From NCBI RefSeq assembly GCF_014642735.1, contig NZ_BMIV01000008.1, forward strand, positions 62,001 to 126,000: a DNA stretch of 64,000 bases. The letters run 5' to 3'. This DNA comes from Paracoccus acridae (lineage in GTDB: Bacteria > Pseudomonadota > Alphaproteobacteria > Rhodobacterales > Rhodobacteraceae). Below are positions 9,260-18,274 of the stretch, one piece after another; position 1 is the stretch's first letter; each line of letters begins with the position of its first letter. The notes below the pieces were generated by a model, which saw only the letters and a program-made list of their open reading frames with translations, did no database searches and was not told the DNA's origin. Both the position numbers and the translations under genes were made by a program.

Positions 9260-10887
9260 ATCACGAACCGGATGCCGGGCCGGGCCAACCCGCCGCCCTG
9301 GGCCATGACGGTGCCGTCCGCGCGCCAGCAGGCCGCGCCGGTCATGGTGCCGTCGGGTGCGAAGGCGATGGCGTTCATGCCGCCGCCGATGGTCTTGACC
9401 AGCCGCACGTCGTGGCCGCGCGCGCGCATCGCGTCGGCCTGCGCGGTAAGGCCGGGTTCCAGTTCCAGGTGATGCCCCTCGGTCCACAGGCGCGGGGCCT
9501 CGACCGCCTGCTGCAGGGTCATGCCGTGGTCGATCAGGTTCACGATCGCCTGCATGGCCGAGGGGAAGATCCGCACCGCCCCCGGCAGGCCCAGCGCGAA
9601 GACCGGGCGCCCGTCGCGCAGCACGATCATCGGCGCCATGGATGTCGGCACCCGCTTGCCCGGCGCCACCGACAGTGCCCGGCCGGGGCGCGGGTCATAG
9701 TTCAGCATATAGTTGTTGGGGATGATCCCGGTCCCCGGCACCATGAAGCAGGCTCCCCATAGCCCGTTGATCGTATGCGTCGCGCTGACGATGGTGCCGT
9801 CCGCATCCGCCACGGTCACATGGGTCGTGTCGCGGCTTTCATGGACGACCGGCCTGGCCGTTCCGGCGCGTTGTTCCATCCGCTGCCGGGCATAGTTCTT
9901 GTCGGTGAAGCGTTCGACCGGCACATCCACGAAATCGGGATCGCCCGATGCCTGCCGCCGATCCTCGAAGGCCAGGGCAATGGCGCGGGCCATCAGGTCC
10001 ATTGCGTCGGGATTGCCGAAACCCATGCCGCGCAGATCGTGGGGTTCCAGCATGTTCAGCATCTGGACGACATGCACGCCCGAGGACGCGGGCGGCGGCG
10101 GTCCGGCAATGGTATGGCCGCGATAAGTGCCAAGGATCGCCTGACGCTGAACGGCGCGTGCCGCCGTCAGGTCGTCCAGCGTGACATGGCCGTCGCCTGC
10201 CGCCAGCCGGTCCGCCAGGGCGCGGCCCAGATCACCGCCATGCAGGGCCGCGTCGCCCTGGGACTGGATCAACCGCAGGCTTTCCGCGTAATCGCCCATG
10301 ACCAGCCGCGCGCCCGGTTGCAGCGGAACCCCATCGGGCAGGAACATCCGTGCCATCTCCGGGTCAGTGCAAAGGTCGGCGCGATGTTCCAGGATCGCGC
10401 CGTGCAGATAGGGGCTGACGGCAAAGCCACGGGCCGCCGCGCGGATCGCCGGTTCGACCACATCGGCCCATGGCAGCCGCCCGTATCGCTGCTGCATCAG
10501 GAACCAGCCGCGCAGGTTTCCCGGCACCGCGACGGCCGAGGGGCCGACGCGGTTTCTCCGCTCCTCGGTCTCCATATAGGTGTCGGGCAGGTCGGACACC
10601 GGGGTGAACATGTCCGCCCGCGCACCCTGCCCGGCCACCGACAGCACATCGATCACCACATGCCGCCCGTCCGCCAGCCGCAGATGCGCGATGCCGCCGC
10701 CTGCGATGCCGACCATCATCGGCTCCACCACGGTCAGCGTCAGCAGCGCGGCGACGGCGGCGTCCACGGCATTGCCGCCGATGGCCAGCATCTCGGACCC
10801 CGCCATCGTTCCCAAGGGCGCATTCGCGACCACCACCCCCCGCGAACCAGAGGCGGGGCTTTTCTCGCAGGTGAAGGGAAGGGTCAT
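9256..10887 (-). CDS. Gamma-glutamyltransferase-family N-terminal-nucleophile hydrolase
   Basis: This 543-residue proenzyme has the nucleophile threonine expected at T354 in RDTTHVTVADADG, which is also the site of self-cleavage into large and small subunits. The early segment (GGNAVDAAVAALLTL, then EPMMVGIAGGG) and the small-subunit loop (GKRVPTSMAPMIVL) match the family. There is no signal peptide, so it should act in the cytoplasm, unlike periplasmic GGT. A start at 10950 would overlap the upstream gene, with GGAGG directly touching the ATG; 10887 is preferred. Members cleave gamma-glutamyl amides, glutathione or acylated beta-lactams; the true substrate is unknown. Its operon of importer, oxidase and dehydrogenase suggests removal of an acyl or glutamyl group from an imported compound. 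Confidence 0.85.
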   Translation of the reverse strand: MTLPFTCEKSPASGSRGVVVANAPLGTMAGSEMLAIGGNAVDAAVAALLTLTVVEPMMVGIAGGGIAHLRLADGRHVVIDVLSVAGQGARADMFTPVSDLPDTYMETEERRNRVGPSAVAVPGNLRGWFLMQQRYGRLPWADVVEPAIRAAARGFAVSPYLHGAILEHRADLCTDPEMARMFLPDGVPLQPGARLVMGDYAESLRLIQSQGDAALHGGDLGRALADRLAAGDGHVTLDDLTAARAVQRQAILGTYRGHTIAGPPPPASSGVHVVQMLNMLEPHDLRGMGFGNPDAMDLMARAIALAFEDRRQASGDPDFVDVPVERFTDKNYARQRMEQRAGTARPVVHESRDTTHVTVADADGTIVSATHTINGLWGACFMVPGTGIIPNNYMLNYDPRPGRALSVAPGKRVPTSMAPMIVLRDGRPVFALGLPGAVRIFPSAMQAIVNLIDHGMTLQQAVEAPRLWTEGHHLELEPGLTAQADAMRARGHDVRLVKTIGGGMNAIAFAPDGTMTGAACWRADGTVMAQGGGLARPGIRFVI

Positions 10888-10936
10888 GCCGGGATTCCGC
10901 TGTTCGCGGCCAGCTTGGCCGTTGGGGATGGCGGGA

Positions 10937-12535
10937 TCAAGCGCGCGCATCCTCCAGCATCATCCGGGCGGCCTTTTCCGCGATCATCATCACCGGCGCA
11001 TTGGTGTTGCCGCTGGTGATCGTCGGCATGATCGAGGCATCGGCGATCCGCAGCCGCCCCACCGCACGCATCCGCAGGCGCGGATCGACTACGGCGCCAT
11101 CGTCCGTGCCCATCCGGCAGGTGCCGACCGGGTGAAAGATCGTGGTGCCCACCGCGCCTGCCGCCTTGACCAGGTCGTCGTCGGTCTGGAAGGCGATGCC
11201 GGGGACATGTTCGCTGGGGTCATAGCGGGTGAAGGCCGGTTGCGCGGCGATCTTGCGCGTCAGGCGGATCGCGCGGACCGCCACGTCCCGGTCGCCGGGG
11301 GTCGAAAGGTAATTGGGCCGGATCGCAGGATGCGCGCGGAAATCGGGCGTGGTCACATGAACGGAACCGCGGCTTTCCGGACGCAGGTTGCAGACGCTGG
11401 CGGTCATGGCCGGGAACGGATGGACCGGATCGCCGAACTTGTCCAGGCTGACGGGCTGGACGTGGAATTCAAGATCCGCCGTGGCCTTGTCGGGACCGGA
11501 TTTCGCGAAGATGCCCAGCTGGCTGGGGGCCATCGACATCGGCCCCGACCGCTTGAGCAGGTATTCCAACCCGATCGAGGCCTTGCCCATCAGGCGCGAG
11601 GCCTTTTCGTTCAGCGTGGGCACGCCGCGCACCTTATAGACCAGCCGCAGTTGCAGGTGATCCTGCAGGTTTTCGCCCAGCGAAGGCACCTCGACCTGCG
11701 GGGCGATGCCCGCGGCTTGCAGGACATCGCCGCGCCCGATGCCGGATTGTTCCAGGATCTGCACCGATCCGATGGCCCCGGCGGACAGGACCGTCTCGCG
11801 CGTGGCACGGACCTGCTGGCGGCGGCCCAGGTGGTGGAAGACGACGCTCTGGACCTCGCCCCCCTCGATCACCAGACGCTCGACCTCGGCGCCGGTCAGG
11901 ACGCGCAGGTTGGGGCGCTTGATAACGGGGCGCAGGAAGGCCTTGGCCGCGCTCCACCGCCAGCCGGCGCGCTGGGTCACGTCGAAATAGCCGCTGCCCT
12001 CGTTGTCGCCACGGTTGAAGTCGGTCGTTCGCGGGATGCCCGCCTGTTCCGCCGCCTCCATGAAGGCGTCCAGCACGGCCCAGCGGACGCGCGCGGTTTC
12101 GACCCGCAATTCGCCGCCCGCGCCATGGGCGTCGTCGGCGCCGCGATAGAAATCCTCTTGCGCCTTGAACAGCGGCAGGATGTCGTCCCAACCCCAGCCG
12201 GTGCAGCCAAGCTGGCGCCAGTGGTCGTAATCGGCCGCCTGCCCGCGCATGTAGATCATGCCGTTGATCGAGGAGCATCCGCCCAGCACGCGCCCGCGCG
12301 GATACAGCAGCGACCGGCCGTTCAGCCCTTCCTCGGCCTGGGTCTTGAAGCCCCAGTCGGTGCGCGGATTGCCTATGCAATACAGGTATCCGACAGGAAT
12401 GTGGATCCAGTGGTAGTTGTCACGTCCCCCGGCCTCGAGCAGCAGGACACGGGCCTTGGGATCGGCAGACAGGCGGTTCGCCAGAACGCAACCGGCGCTG
12501 CCCGCGCCGATCACGATGTAATCATAGCTTTCCAT
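10937..12535 (-). CDS. GMC-family FAD oxidoreductase (choline/alcohol dehydrogenase-like)
   Basis: This 532-residue flavoprotein has an N-terminal FAD-binding GAGSAGCVLANRLS, the GMC signature around residues 78-97 (PRGRVLGGCSSINGMIY), and a C-terminal HPVGTCRMG with the catalytic histidine region. It ends in ADASIMPTITSGNTNAP. Relatives oxidise primary alcohols such as choline, polyethylene glycol or amino-alcohols. No betB or betI is nearby, so betaine synthesis is unlikely. It overlaps the end of livM by one base and sits between the importer and the GGT-family gene, implying oxidation of an imported alcohol (inference). Confidence 0.9.
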   Translation of the reverse strand: MESYDYIVIGAGSAGCVLANRLSADPKARVLLLEAGGRDNYHWIHIPVGYLYCIGNPRTDWGFKTQAEEGLNGRSLLYPRGRVLGGCSSINGMIYMRGQAADYDHWRQLGCTGWGWDDILPLFKAQEDFYRGADDAHGAGGELRVETARVRWAVLDAFMEAAEQAGIPRTTDFNRGDNEGSGYFDVTQRAGWRWSAAKAFLRPVIKRPNLRVLTGAEVERLVIEGGEVQSVVFHHLGRRQQVRATRETVLSAGAIGSVQILEQSGIGRGDVLQAAGIAPQVEVPSLGENLQDHLQLRLVYKVRGVPTLNEKASRLMGKASIGLEYLLKRSGPMSMAPSQLGIFAKSGPDKATADLEFHVQPVSLDKFGDPVHPFPAMTASVCNLRPESRGSVHVTTPDFRAHPAIRPNYLSTPGDRDVAVRAIRLTRKIAAQPAFTRYDPSEHVPGIAFQTDDDLVKAAGAVGTTIFHPVGTCRMGTDDGAVVDPRLRMRAVGRLRIADASIMPTITSGNTNAPVMMIAEKAARMMLEDARA

Positions 12536-13533
12536 CAGCTTTCCGACCTGAAGCCGAGCCTGCGCCCCAGCCTGCTGGCGAAGAATTCGCCGATCAGGCC
12601 GCGACGGAAGACCAGCACGCAGACCATGAAGACCACGCCGGTGATGATCGTCACCGGAAAGTCAGAGGTGGCCAGATAGTTCTGCAGCGTCACCACCAGC
12701 CCCGCGCCCACGACCGGACCGGCCAGCGTGCCGATGCCGCCCAGCAGCGTCATCAGGATCACCTCGCCCGACATCTGCCAGGACACGTCGGTCAACGTGG
12801 CGAACTGGAAGATCAGCGCCTTGACGCCGCCAGCCAGTCCCGCAAGCGCTGCCGACATCACGAAGGCCCCCAGCTTGTAGCGGCTGACCGAATAGCCCAG
12901 CGAGATCGCGCGCTGTTCGTTTTCGCGGATCGACTTGAGGATCATCCCGAAGGGCGAATTCACGAAGCGCCAGATGATCAGCAGCCCGATGACGAACACG
13001 GCTAAGACGAAGTAATACATGGTCATCGTGTCAGACAGGTTGAAGATGCCGAACAGGGTGCCGCGCGGCACCGACTGGATGCCGTCCTCGCCATGGGTAA
13101 AGCCTGCCTGCAGGCAGAAGAAGAAGAACATCTGCGACAGGGCCAGCGTGATCATGGCGAAATAGATGCCCTGGCGGCGGATGGCGATGGCACCCATGAC
13201 CAGGCCCAGGGCCGCGGCGCCCAGGACGCCCAGCAGGATCCCGGCCTCGGGCGGCCAACCCCAGACCTTCACCGCATGGGCGGTGAAATAGGCCGCGCCC
13301 CCGAAGAAGGTGGCATGGCCGAAGGACAGCAGGCCCGTATAGCCCAGCAGCAGGTTGAAGGCCGCCGCGAACAGGCCGAAGGCCAAGAGCTTCATCAGGA
13401 AGATCGGATACAGGAACTGCGGCGCCAGCAGCAGCGCAGCCCCGATCACGGCCAGCAGCACAAGCTGGATCTGCCCCGCCTTGGGATGGATGGCGATATG
13501 TTCGGACGCGATGGGTTCGGATTTGCCGGCCAT
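12535..13533 (-). CDS. livM: Branched-chain-type ABC transporter permease LivM
   Basis: This 332-residue membrane protein of the HAAT permease family has about ten hydrophobic segments. It carries the conserved LGYTGLLSFGHATFFGGAAYF and the EAA-like SIRENEQRAISLGYSVSRYKL. The ATG at 13533 is chosen because AAGGA lies eight bases before it; the in-frame ATG at 13542 touches that site directly. It pairs with LivH. Confidence 0.92.
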   Translation of the reverse strand: MAGKSEPIASEHIAIHPKAGQIQLVLLAVIGAALLLAPQFLYPIFLMKLLAFGLFAAAFNLLLGYTGLLSFGHATFFGGAAYFTAHAVKVWGWPPEAGILLGVLGAAALGLVMGAIAIRRQGIYFAMITLALSQMFFFFCLQAGFTHGEDGIQSVPRGTLFGIFNLSDTMTMYYFVLAVFVIGLLIIWRFVNSPFGMILKSIRENEQRAISLGYSVSRYKLGAFVMSAALAGLAGGVKALIFQFATLTDVSWQMSGEVILMTLLGGIGTLAGPVVGAGLVVTLQNYLATSDFPVTIITGVVFMVCVLVFRRGLIGEFFASRLGRRLGFRSES

Positions 13534-13534
13534 G

Positions 13535-14422
13535 TCAGGCATCCTTTCCGAAAAGGCCCGCAGGCCGCAGGATCAAGACGATCGCCATGATGACGAAGAT
13601 CACGATGTTGGACGCCTCGGGGTAGAAGACCTTGGTCAATCCCTCGACCACGCCCAGCATGTAGCCGGTGATGATGGCCCCCAGGATGGATCCCATGCCG
13701 CCGACCACGACCACCGCGAAGACGATGATGATCAGGTTCGACCCCATCAGCGGGCTGACCTGATAGACCGGCGCGGCCAGCACGCCCGCGAAGGCCGCAA
13801 GCCCCGCGCCAAGCGCATAGGTCAGCGTCAGCAGCAGGGGCACGTTGATGCCGAAGCTTTGCACCAGTGTCGGGTTTTCCGTAGCCGCGCGCAAGTATGC
13901 GCCCAGCTTGGTCTTCTCGATCATGAACCAGACGGCAAGGCAGACGATCAACGAGGCGACCACGACCCAGCCGCGATAGATGGGCAGGAACATGAAGCCC
14001 AGGTTGACCGCGCCCGTCAGCGCCGCGGGCGCCGCATAGGGCATCCCCGACGCGCCATAGAAGTAACGGAACGTCCCCTCGATCGCCAAGGCGAGGCCGA
14101 AGGTGAACAGAAGGCCGTAAAGATGGTCCAGCTTGTACAGGCGCGACAGCATCGTGCGTTCCACGACGGCGCCGAACAGGCCCACGATCACCGGGGCCAG
14201 GATCAGCGCCAGCCAATAGTTGACGCCGCCCACGGTCAGCAGCAGCAGCGCGGCAAAGGCGCCCATCATGTATTGCGCGCCATGCGCGAAGTTGATCACG
14301 CGCAACAGGCCGAAGATGACCGCAAGGCCAAGCGAGAGCAGCGCATAAAAGCTGCCGTTGATCAGTCCGACCAGAAGCTGCCCCATCAGGGCCTGGACGG
14401 GAATGCCGAAGATCATGGTCAT
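13535..14422 (-). CDS. livH: Branched-chain-type ABC transporter permease LivH
   Basis: This 295-residue permease has about eight membrane helices. Typical stretches are GLINGSFYALLSLGLAVIFG, VINFAHGAQYM, and the cytoplasmic loop RAATENPTLVQSFGIN that contacts the ATPases. Spacing to livF and livM is one base or less on either side, so all four transporter genes form one coupled unit. Confidence 0.93.
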   Translation of the reverse strand: MTMIFGIPVQALMGQLLVGLINGSFYALLSLGLAVIFGLLRVINFAHGAQYMMGAFAALLLLTVGGVNYWLALILAPVIVGLFGAVVERTMLSRLYKLDHLYGLLFTFGLALAIEGTFRYFYGASGMPYAAPAALTGAVNLGFMFLPIYRGWVVVASLIVCLAVWFMIEKTKLGAYLRAATENPTLVQSFGINVPLLLTLTYALGAGLAAFAGVLAAPVYQVSPLMGSNLIIIVFAVVVVGGMGSILGAIITGYMLGVVEGLTKVFYPEASNIVIFVIMAIVLILRPAGLFGKDA

Positions 14423-14423
14423 G

Positions 14424-15131
14424 TCACACCCCCAGTTCCCGATGCAGCAGGTCCATCCGGTTCGGCAGCTCGGATACCGGGAATTCGGCGGTCATGGTGC
14501 CATGGTCCATCAGATAGAAGCGGTCGGCGACCTTGGCGGCGAAGCGGAAGTTCTGTTCCACCAGCACCACGGTCATGCCGCGTTGTTTCAGTTTGCGCAG
14601 GACGTCCCCGATGGCGTTGATGATGACAGGGGCCAGACCCTCGGTCGGTTCGTCCAGCAACAGGCAGCGCGCGCCGGTGCGCAGGATGCGCGCCATGGCC
14701 AGCATCTGCTGTTCGCCCCCCGACAGCTTGGTGCCGGGGCTGTTGCGACGTTCCTGCAGGTTGGGGAACAGGTCATAGATCTCGGCCACCGACATGCCGC
14801 CATCGGCGACCTTGGGCGGCAGCATCAGGTTTTCCTCGACCGAAAGGGTCGCGAAGATGCCGCGTTCCTCGGGGACGAAGCCCACGCCGGCGCGGGCGGT
14901 CTTGTGCAGGGGCACGGACATCATGTCCTGGCCCGCGAAGGTGATGCGGCCGGTGCGCTTGCGCAGGATGCCCATGATCGTGCGCAGCGTCGTCGTCTTT
15001 CCCATCCCGTTGCGGCCCAGGATGCAGATCATCTCGCCTTCGTTGACGTGCAGGTCCACGCCATGCAGCACATGGCTTTCGCCATACCAGGCCTGCAGCC
15101 CGGCAGTTTCCAGAAGCGGAGCCGTCATCAT
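14424..15131 (-). CDS. livF: Branched-chain-type ABC transporter ATPase LivF
   Basis: This 235-residue ATPase has Walker A GRNGMGKTT, the signature LSGGEQQMLAMAR, Walker B CLLLDEPTEGLAP and a switch histidine replaced by glutamine (VLVEQNFRFA), which is normal for LivF. It forms the asymmetric ATPase pair with LivG. Its start overlaps the livG stop by four bases. Confidence 0.93.
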   Translation of the reverse strand: MMTAPLLETAGLQAWYGESHVLHGVDLHVNEGEMICILGRNGMGKTTTLRTIMGILRKRTGRITFAGQDMMSVPLHKTARAGVGFVPEERGIFATLSVEENLMLPPKVADGGMSVAEIYDLFPNLQERRNSPGTKLSGGEQQMLAMARILRTGARCLLLDEPTEGLAPVIINAIGDVLRKLKQRGMTVVLVEQNFRFAAKVADRFYLMDHGTMTAEFPVSELPNRMDLLHRELGV

Positions 15132-15904
15132 TCGGTTCCCATATAGGCGGTGCGCACGCGCGGATCGGCGGATACCGTGGCGTAATCGCCGGTCGCGATG
15201 ATCTCGCCCCGTTGCAGCACGGTGACGTGGTGGCAGATGTCGGCGACCACGTTCAGGTTATGCTCGACCATCAGCACGGCGCGGGTTTGCGCGACATCGC
15301 GGATGATGTCCGCAACCATGCGCACATCCTCCTGGCCCATGCCGGCCATGGGTTCGTCCAGCAGCAGCACCTCGGGGTCGAGCGCGAGGGTCGTCGCGAT
15401 CTCCAGCACGCGCTTGCGGCCATAGGACAGGTCTGCGGCGCGGTGGTCGCGATAGGGCGTCAGGCCCAGGTCGTCGATCAACTGGTCCGCGCGCCCGTTC
15501 AACCGGTCCAGCGAGGACAGCGGCTTCCAGAACTGCACGGCCAGACCCGCCGGACGCTGCAGCGCGACCTTGACGTTCTCGCGCACGGTCAGGTGCGGAA
15601 ACACGGCCGAGATCTGGAACGACCGAACCAGCCCCATCCGGGCCACCTTGTCGGGCTTGGTCTGGGTGATGTCCTGGCCCAGCAGCGTGATCTTGCCGCG
15701 CGTGGGCTGCAGGAACTTGGTCAGCAGGTTGAAGACCGTGGTCTTTCCCGCCCCGTTCGGTCCGATCAGCGCGTGGATGCGCGCATGTTCGACATCCAGA
15801 TCGACATTGTTGACGGCGGTAAAGCCCGCGAAATCCTTGCCAAGACCGCGGGCGGTAAGCACCACCCGCGGTTCGGATTGCGTCATGACAGGCGCAATGC
15901 TCAT
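15128..15904 (-). CDS. livG: Branched-chain-type ABC transporter ATPase LivG
   Basis: This 258-residue ATPase has Walker A GPNGAGKTT, the LivG-type insert after the Q-loop (VRSFQISAVFPHLTVRENVKVAL), the signature LSYGRKRVLEIATTLA, Walker B VLLLDEPMAGM and the switch histidine VEHNLNVV. It begins nine bases after the binding-protein gene. An internal in-frame ATG at 15886 is a possible alternative start. Confidence 0.93.
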   Translation of the reverse strand: MSIAPVMTQSEPRVVLTARGLGKDFAGFTAVNNVDLDVEHARIHALIGPNGAGKTTVFNLLTKFLQPTRGKITLLGQDITQTKPDKVARMGLVRSFQISAVFPHLTVRENVKVALQRPAGLAVQFWKPLSSLDRLNGRADQLIDDLGLTPYRDHRAADLSYGRKRVLEIATTLALDPEVLLLDEPMAGMGQEDVRMVADIIRDVAQTRAVLMVEHNLNVVADICHHVTVLQRGEIIATGDYATVSADPRVRTAYMGTE

Positions 15905-15913
15905 CTGTATGCC

Positions 15914-17116
15914 TTACTGCGTGACCAGCGGGCAGCCGCTTTCAGCCGGATCCAGATAGGCCTCGTCCCCCGGAATGGTCGCCAGGACGTTGTAATAGTC
16001 CCATTCCTCGGTGATGTCGGCGGGGGCCTTCACCTCCATCAGATAGACATCCTTGATCAGCCGGCCGTTGGCGCCGACCTTGCCGTCCTGGGCGAAGACG
16101 TCGTTGACCGGCAGTTCATGCAGCTTGGCGGCGACGGCTTCGGTTTCGTCCGTTCCGGCGGCCTCGATGGCCTTCAGATAGGACATGACCGTGGAATAGG
16201 TGCCGGCGTGGATCATGTTCGGCATCGACCCGGTGCGCTCCATGAAGCGGCGGCCGAATTCCTCGGACTGGGCATCGCGCTTCCAGTAGAAGCTTTCGGT
16301 CAGGTTCAGGCCCTGCGCGGCCTCGGCGCCCAGCCCGTGGACATCGGCCAGCGTGAACAGCAGCGCGGCCAGCTTCTGCCCGCCCTGGGTGATTCCGAAT
16401 TCCGCGGCCTGCTTGATGGCGTTCTGCGTGTCGGCGCCGGCATTGGCCAGGCCGATGACCTTGGCGCCCGAAGCCTGGGCCTGCAGCAGGAAGGACGAAA
16501 AGTCGGTCGTCGCCAGCGGGTGACGCACCGACCCGGTGATCGTGCCGCCTTTTTCGGTGACGAAGCTGCTGGTCTGTTCTTCCAGCGAATAGCCGAAGGC
16601 GTAATCCGCGGTCAGGAAGAACCAGCTGTCGCCGCCTTCCTGCACCAACGCGCCGCCGGTGCCCACGGCCAGGGCATGCGTGTCATAGGCCCAGTGGAAG
16701 CCGTAAGGGGAACATTGCGCGCCGGTCAGTTCCGTCGTCGCCGCCCCGGTGGTCATTGTGATCTTCTGCTTCTCGGTGGACAGTGCCTGAACGGCAAGGG
16801 CCACCGAAGATGTCGTCAGCTCCATGATGCTGTCCACCTGTTCGGTGTCATACCACTGGCGCGCGATGTTCGAGGCGATGTCGGCCTTGTTCTGGTGGTC
16901 GGCGGTCACCACCTCGATCGGGGCGTCCAGCACGGTGCCGCCGAAATCCTCGACCGCCATCAGCGCGGCTTCATAGGAATTCTTGCCGCCGAAGTCGGAA
17001 TAGACGCCCGACTGGTCGTTCAGGATCCCGATCTTGACCTTGCCGTCCGAAATCTCGGCCACCGCAGGCGCGGCCATTACACCGACGGACGCGGCAGACA
17101 ACAGTAGTTTACGCAT
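15914..17116 (-). CDS. Periplasmic substrate-binding protein of the liv-type importer
   Basis: This 400-residue solute-binding protein of the LivJ/Peripla_BP_6 family has a signal peptide MRKLLLSAASVGVMAAPAVA. The start at 17116 has GGGAGG four bases upstream; the upstream ATG at 17134 would spoil the signal peptide. Segments such as KIGILNDQSGVYSDFGGKNS, FFLTADYAFGYSLE and NMIHAGTYSTVMSYLKAI are family-typical. It is longer than amino-acid-binding LivJ (about 370 residues) and resembles the group found with amide, urea or aromatic-acid importers. The ligand cannot be read from the sequence. First gene of the operon. Confidence 0.88.
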   Translation of the reverse strand: MRKLLLSAASVGVMAAPAVAEISDGKVKIGILNDQSGVYSDFGGKNSYEAALMAVEDFGGTVLDAPIEVVTADHQNKADIASNIARQWYDTEQVDSIMELTTSSVALAVQALSTEKQKITMTTGAATTELTGAQCSPYGFHWAYDTHALAVGTGGALVQEGGDSWFFLTADYAFGYSLEEQTSSFVTEKGGTITGSVRHPLATTDFSSFLLQAQASGAKVIGLANAGADTQNAIKQAAEFGITQGGQKLAALLFTLADVHGLGAEAAQGLNLTESFYWKRDAQSEEFGRRFMERTGSMPNMIHAGTYSTVMSYLKAIEAAGTDETEAVAAKLHELPVNDVFAQDGKVGANGRLIKDVYLMEVKAPADITEEWDYYNVLATIPGDEAYLDPAESGCPLVTQ

Positions 17117-17233
17117 ACGACCTCCCTTGGGCATGATCCTTCGGCACCGCGGCAGAGACCGCGATCCGGGAAAATGACCTGTTCATGTTGACGAAGGCCT
17201 CTCCTCCAGCCCTCGTTCGACCAAAGGATGACC

Positions 17234-17248
17234 TCAAAGTCACTTTGA
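17234..17248. promoter_or_regulatory. Perfect 7-1-7 inverted repeat, operator candidate
   Basis: TCAAAGT-C-ACTTTGA lies between the divergent importer operon and the LysR gene and overlaps the -35 hexamer of the latter. It is a plausible binding site for the LysR protein, which would repress its own gene while controlling the operon. Confidence 0.5.
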
Positions 17249-17272
17249 CACAAGCGTTCAATGCAGTCTAAT
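17245..17272 (+). promoter_or_regulatory. Promoter of the LysR-type regulator gene
   Basis: A consensus TTGACA (17245-17250) is followed after 16 bases by TCTAAT (17267-17272). The predicted leader is only about 22 bases. Confidence 0.55.
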
Positions 17273-17275
17273 TTC

Positions 17276-17300
17276 GTTCAGGTTTTGAACATATTTGAAC
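17276..17300. promoter_or_regulatory. GTTCA/TGAAC repeats at the LysR start
   Basis: GTTCA-N5-TGAAC (17276-17290) is a dyad containing a T-N11-A LysR-type core, and a third TGAAC copy (17296-17300) ends one base before the ATG. Occupation would cover the transcription start and the ribosome-binding region. Confidence 0.4.
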
Positions 17301-17301
17301 A

Positions 17302-18198
17302 ATGGCACTAAGCTGGGACGACCTGCAATTCTTTCTGGCCGTAGCGCGCGAAGGACAGTTGTCGCGGGCGGCACGGGTGCTGGGCACGTCGCATGTCACT
17401 GTGTCCCGGCGGATCGACCGGCTGGAACAGGCGCTCAACGCGCGGCTGTTCGAACGCAACCCGCGCGGATACGAACCGACCCCCGCAGGCCGTCGCCTAG
17501 TCGAAACCGCCGAACGGATGGAGGAGGCAGCCGACCAGATCCCCGTTGACCAGGGGGCCGCGTCGCGCCAGGCCGGGCCGTTGCGGCTGGCGGTGCCGGA
17601 AGGTTTCGCCAGCCTCTTTTCCCAGCACCTGTGGCCCGACTTCATCACGCAGTTCCCGCTGATTTCGCTGGAACTGATCACCATGCCGCAGATCCTGTCG
17701 CTGTCGCGGCGCGAGGCGGACATGTCCGTGACCCTGGATCCGATCTCCAGCGGACCTTACCGGTCCGAACGGATGGCGAACTATACCCTGCATCTCTACG
17801 CGACCGAGACTTACTTGGCCGGGCACCCCGCCATTGTCCGGCGCGACGACCTGCGGGCGCATCGCATCATCGGCTATATCGAGGAAATGATCTTCGCCCC
17901 CGGCCTGGATTATCTGAACGAGGTCCTGCCGGGCATTCGGGCGTCGGTCAAAAGCTCTAGCATCTTCAACCAGTTGGCGGCCGCGCGCAATCACCTGGGG
18001 GTTGTCGTTCTGCCTCATTACATCGCGGCGAAATATCCTGAACTGCGGATCATCCTGCCCGACGAGGTGACGCTGACCCGCAGCTATTGGCTGACCTGCC
18101 ATCGCGACGTCCGCACCATGCGCCGGGAACGCGCGGTGATCGCCTTCCTGACCGACAGCCTGCGCGCCCGGGGTTCGGACCTGGTGCGCCTGACCTAG
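17302..18198 (+). CDS. LysR-family transcriptional regulator
   Basis: This 298-residue regulator has an N-terminal winged helix-turn-helix (LSRAARVLGTSHVTVSRRIDRLEQALNARLF, about 20-50) and a periplasmic-binding-protein-like effector domain from about residue 90. It is divergent from the importer/GMC/GGT operon, the classical arrangement for a LysR regulator of a catabolic operon. No Shine-Dalgarno precedes the ATG, which follows TTTGAAC directly. The effector is unknown. Confidence 0.88.
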   Translation: MALSWDDLQFFLAVAREGQLSRAARVLGTSHVTVSRRIDRLEQALNARLFERNPRGYEPTPAGRRLVETAERMEEAADQIPVDQGAASRQAGPLRLAVPEGFASLFSQHLWPDFITQFPLISLELITMPQILSLSRREADMSVTLDPISSGPYRSERMANYTLHLYATETYLAGHPAIVRRDDLRAHRIIGYIEEMIFAPGLDYLNEVLPGIRASVKSSSIFNQLAAARNHLGVVVLPHYIAAKYPELRIILPDEVTLTRSYWLTCHRDVRTMRRERAVIAFLTDSLRARGSDLVRLT

Positions 18199-18274
18199 GC
18201 GACAGGTGATTTTTCTTGCCGCAATGCAACTTGGGGAACAGTCTGGCGCTTGACGAAAGGTCAAGGAGGTGGAC

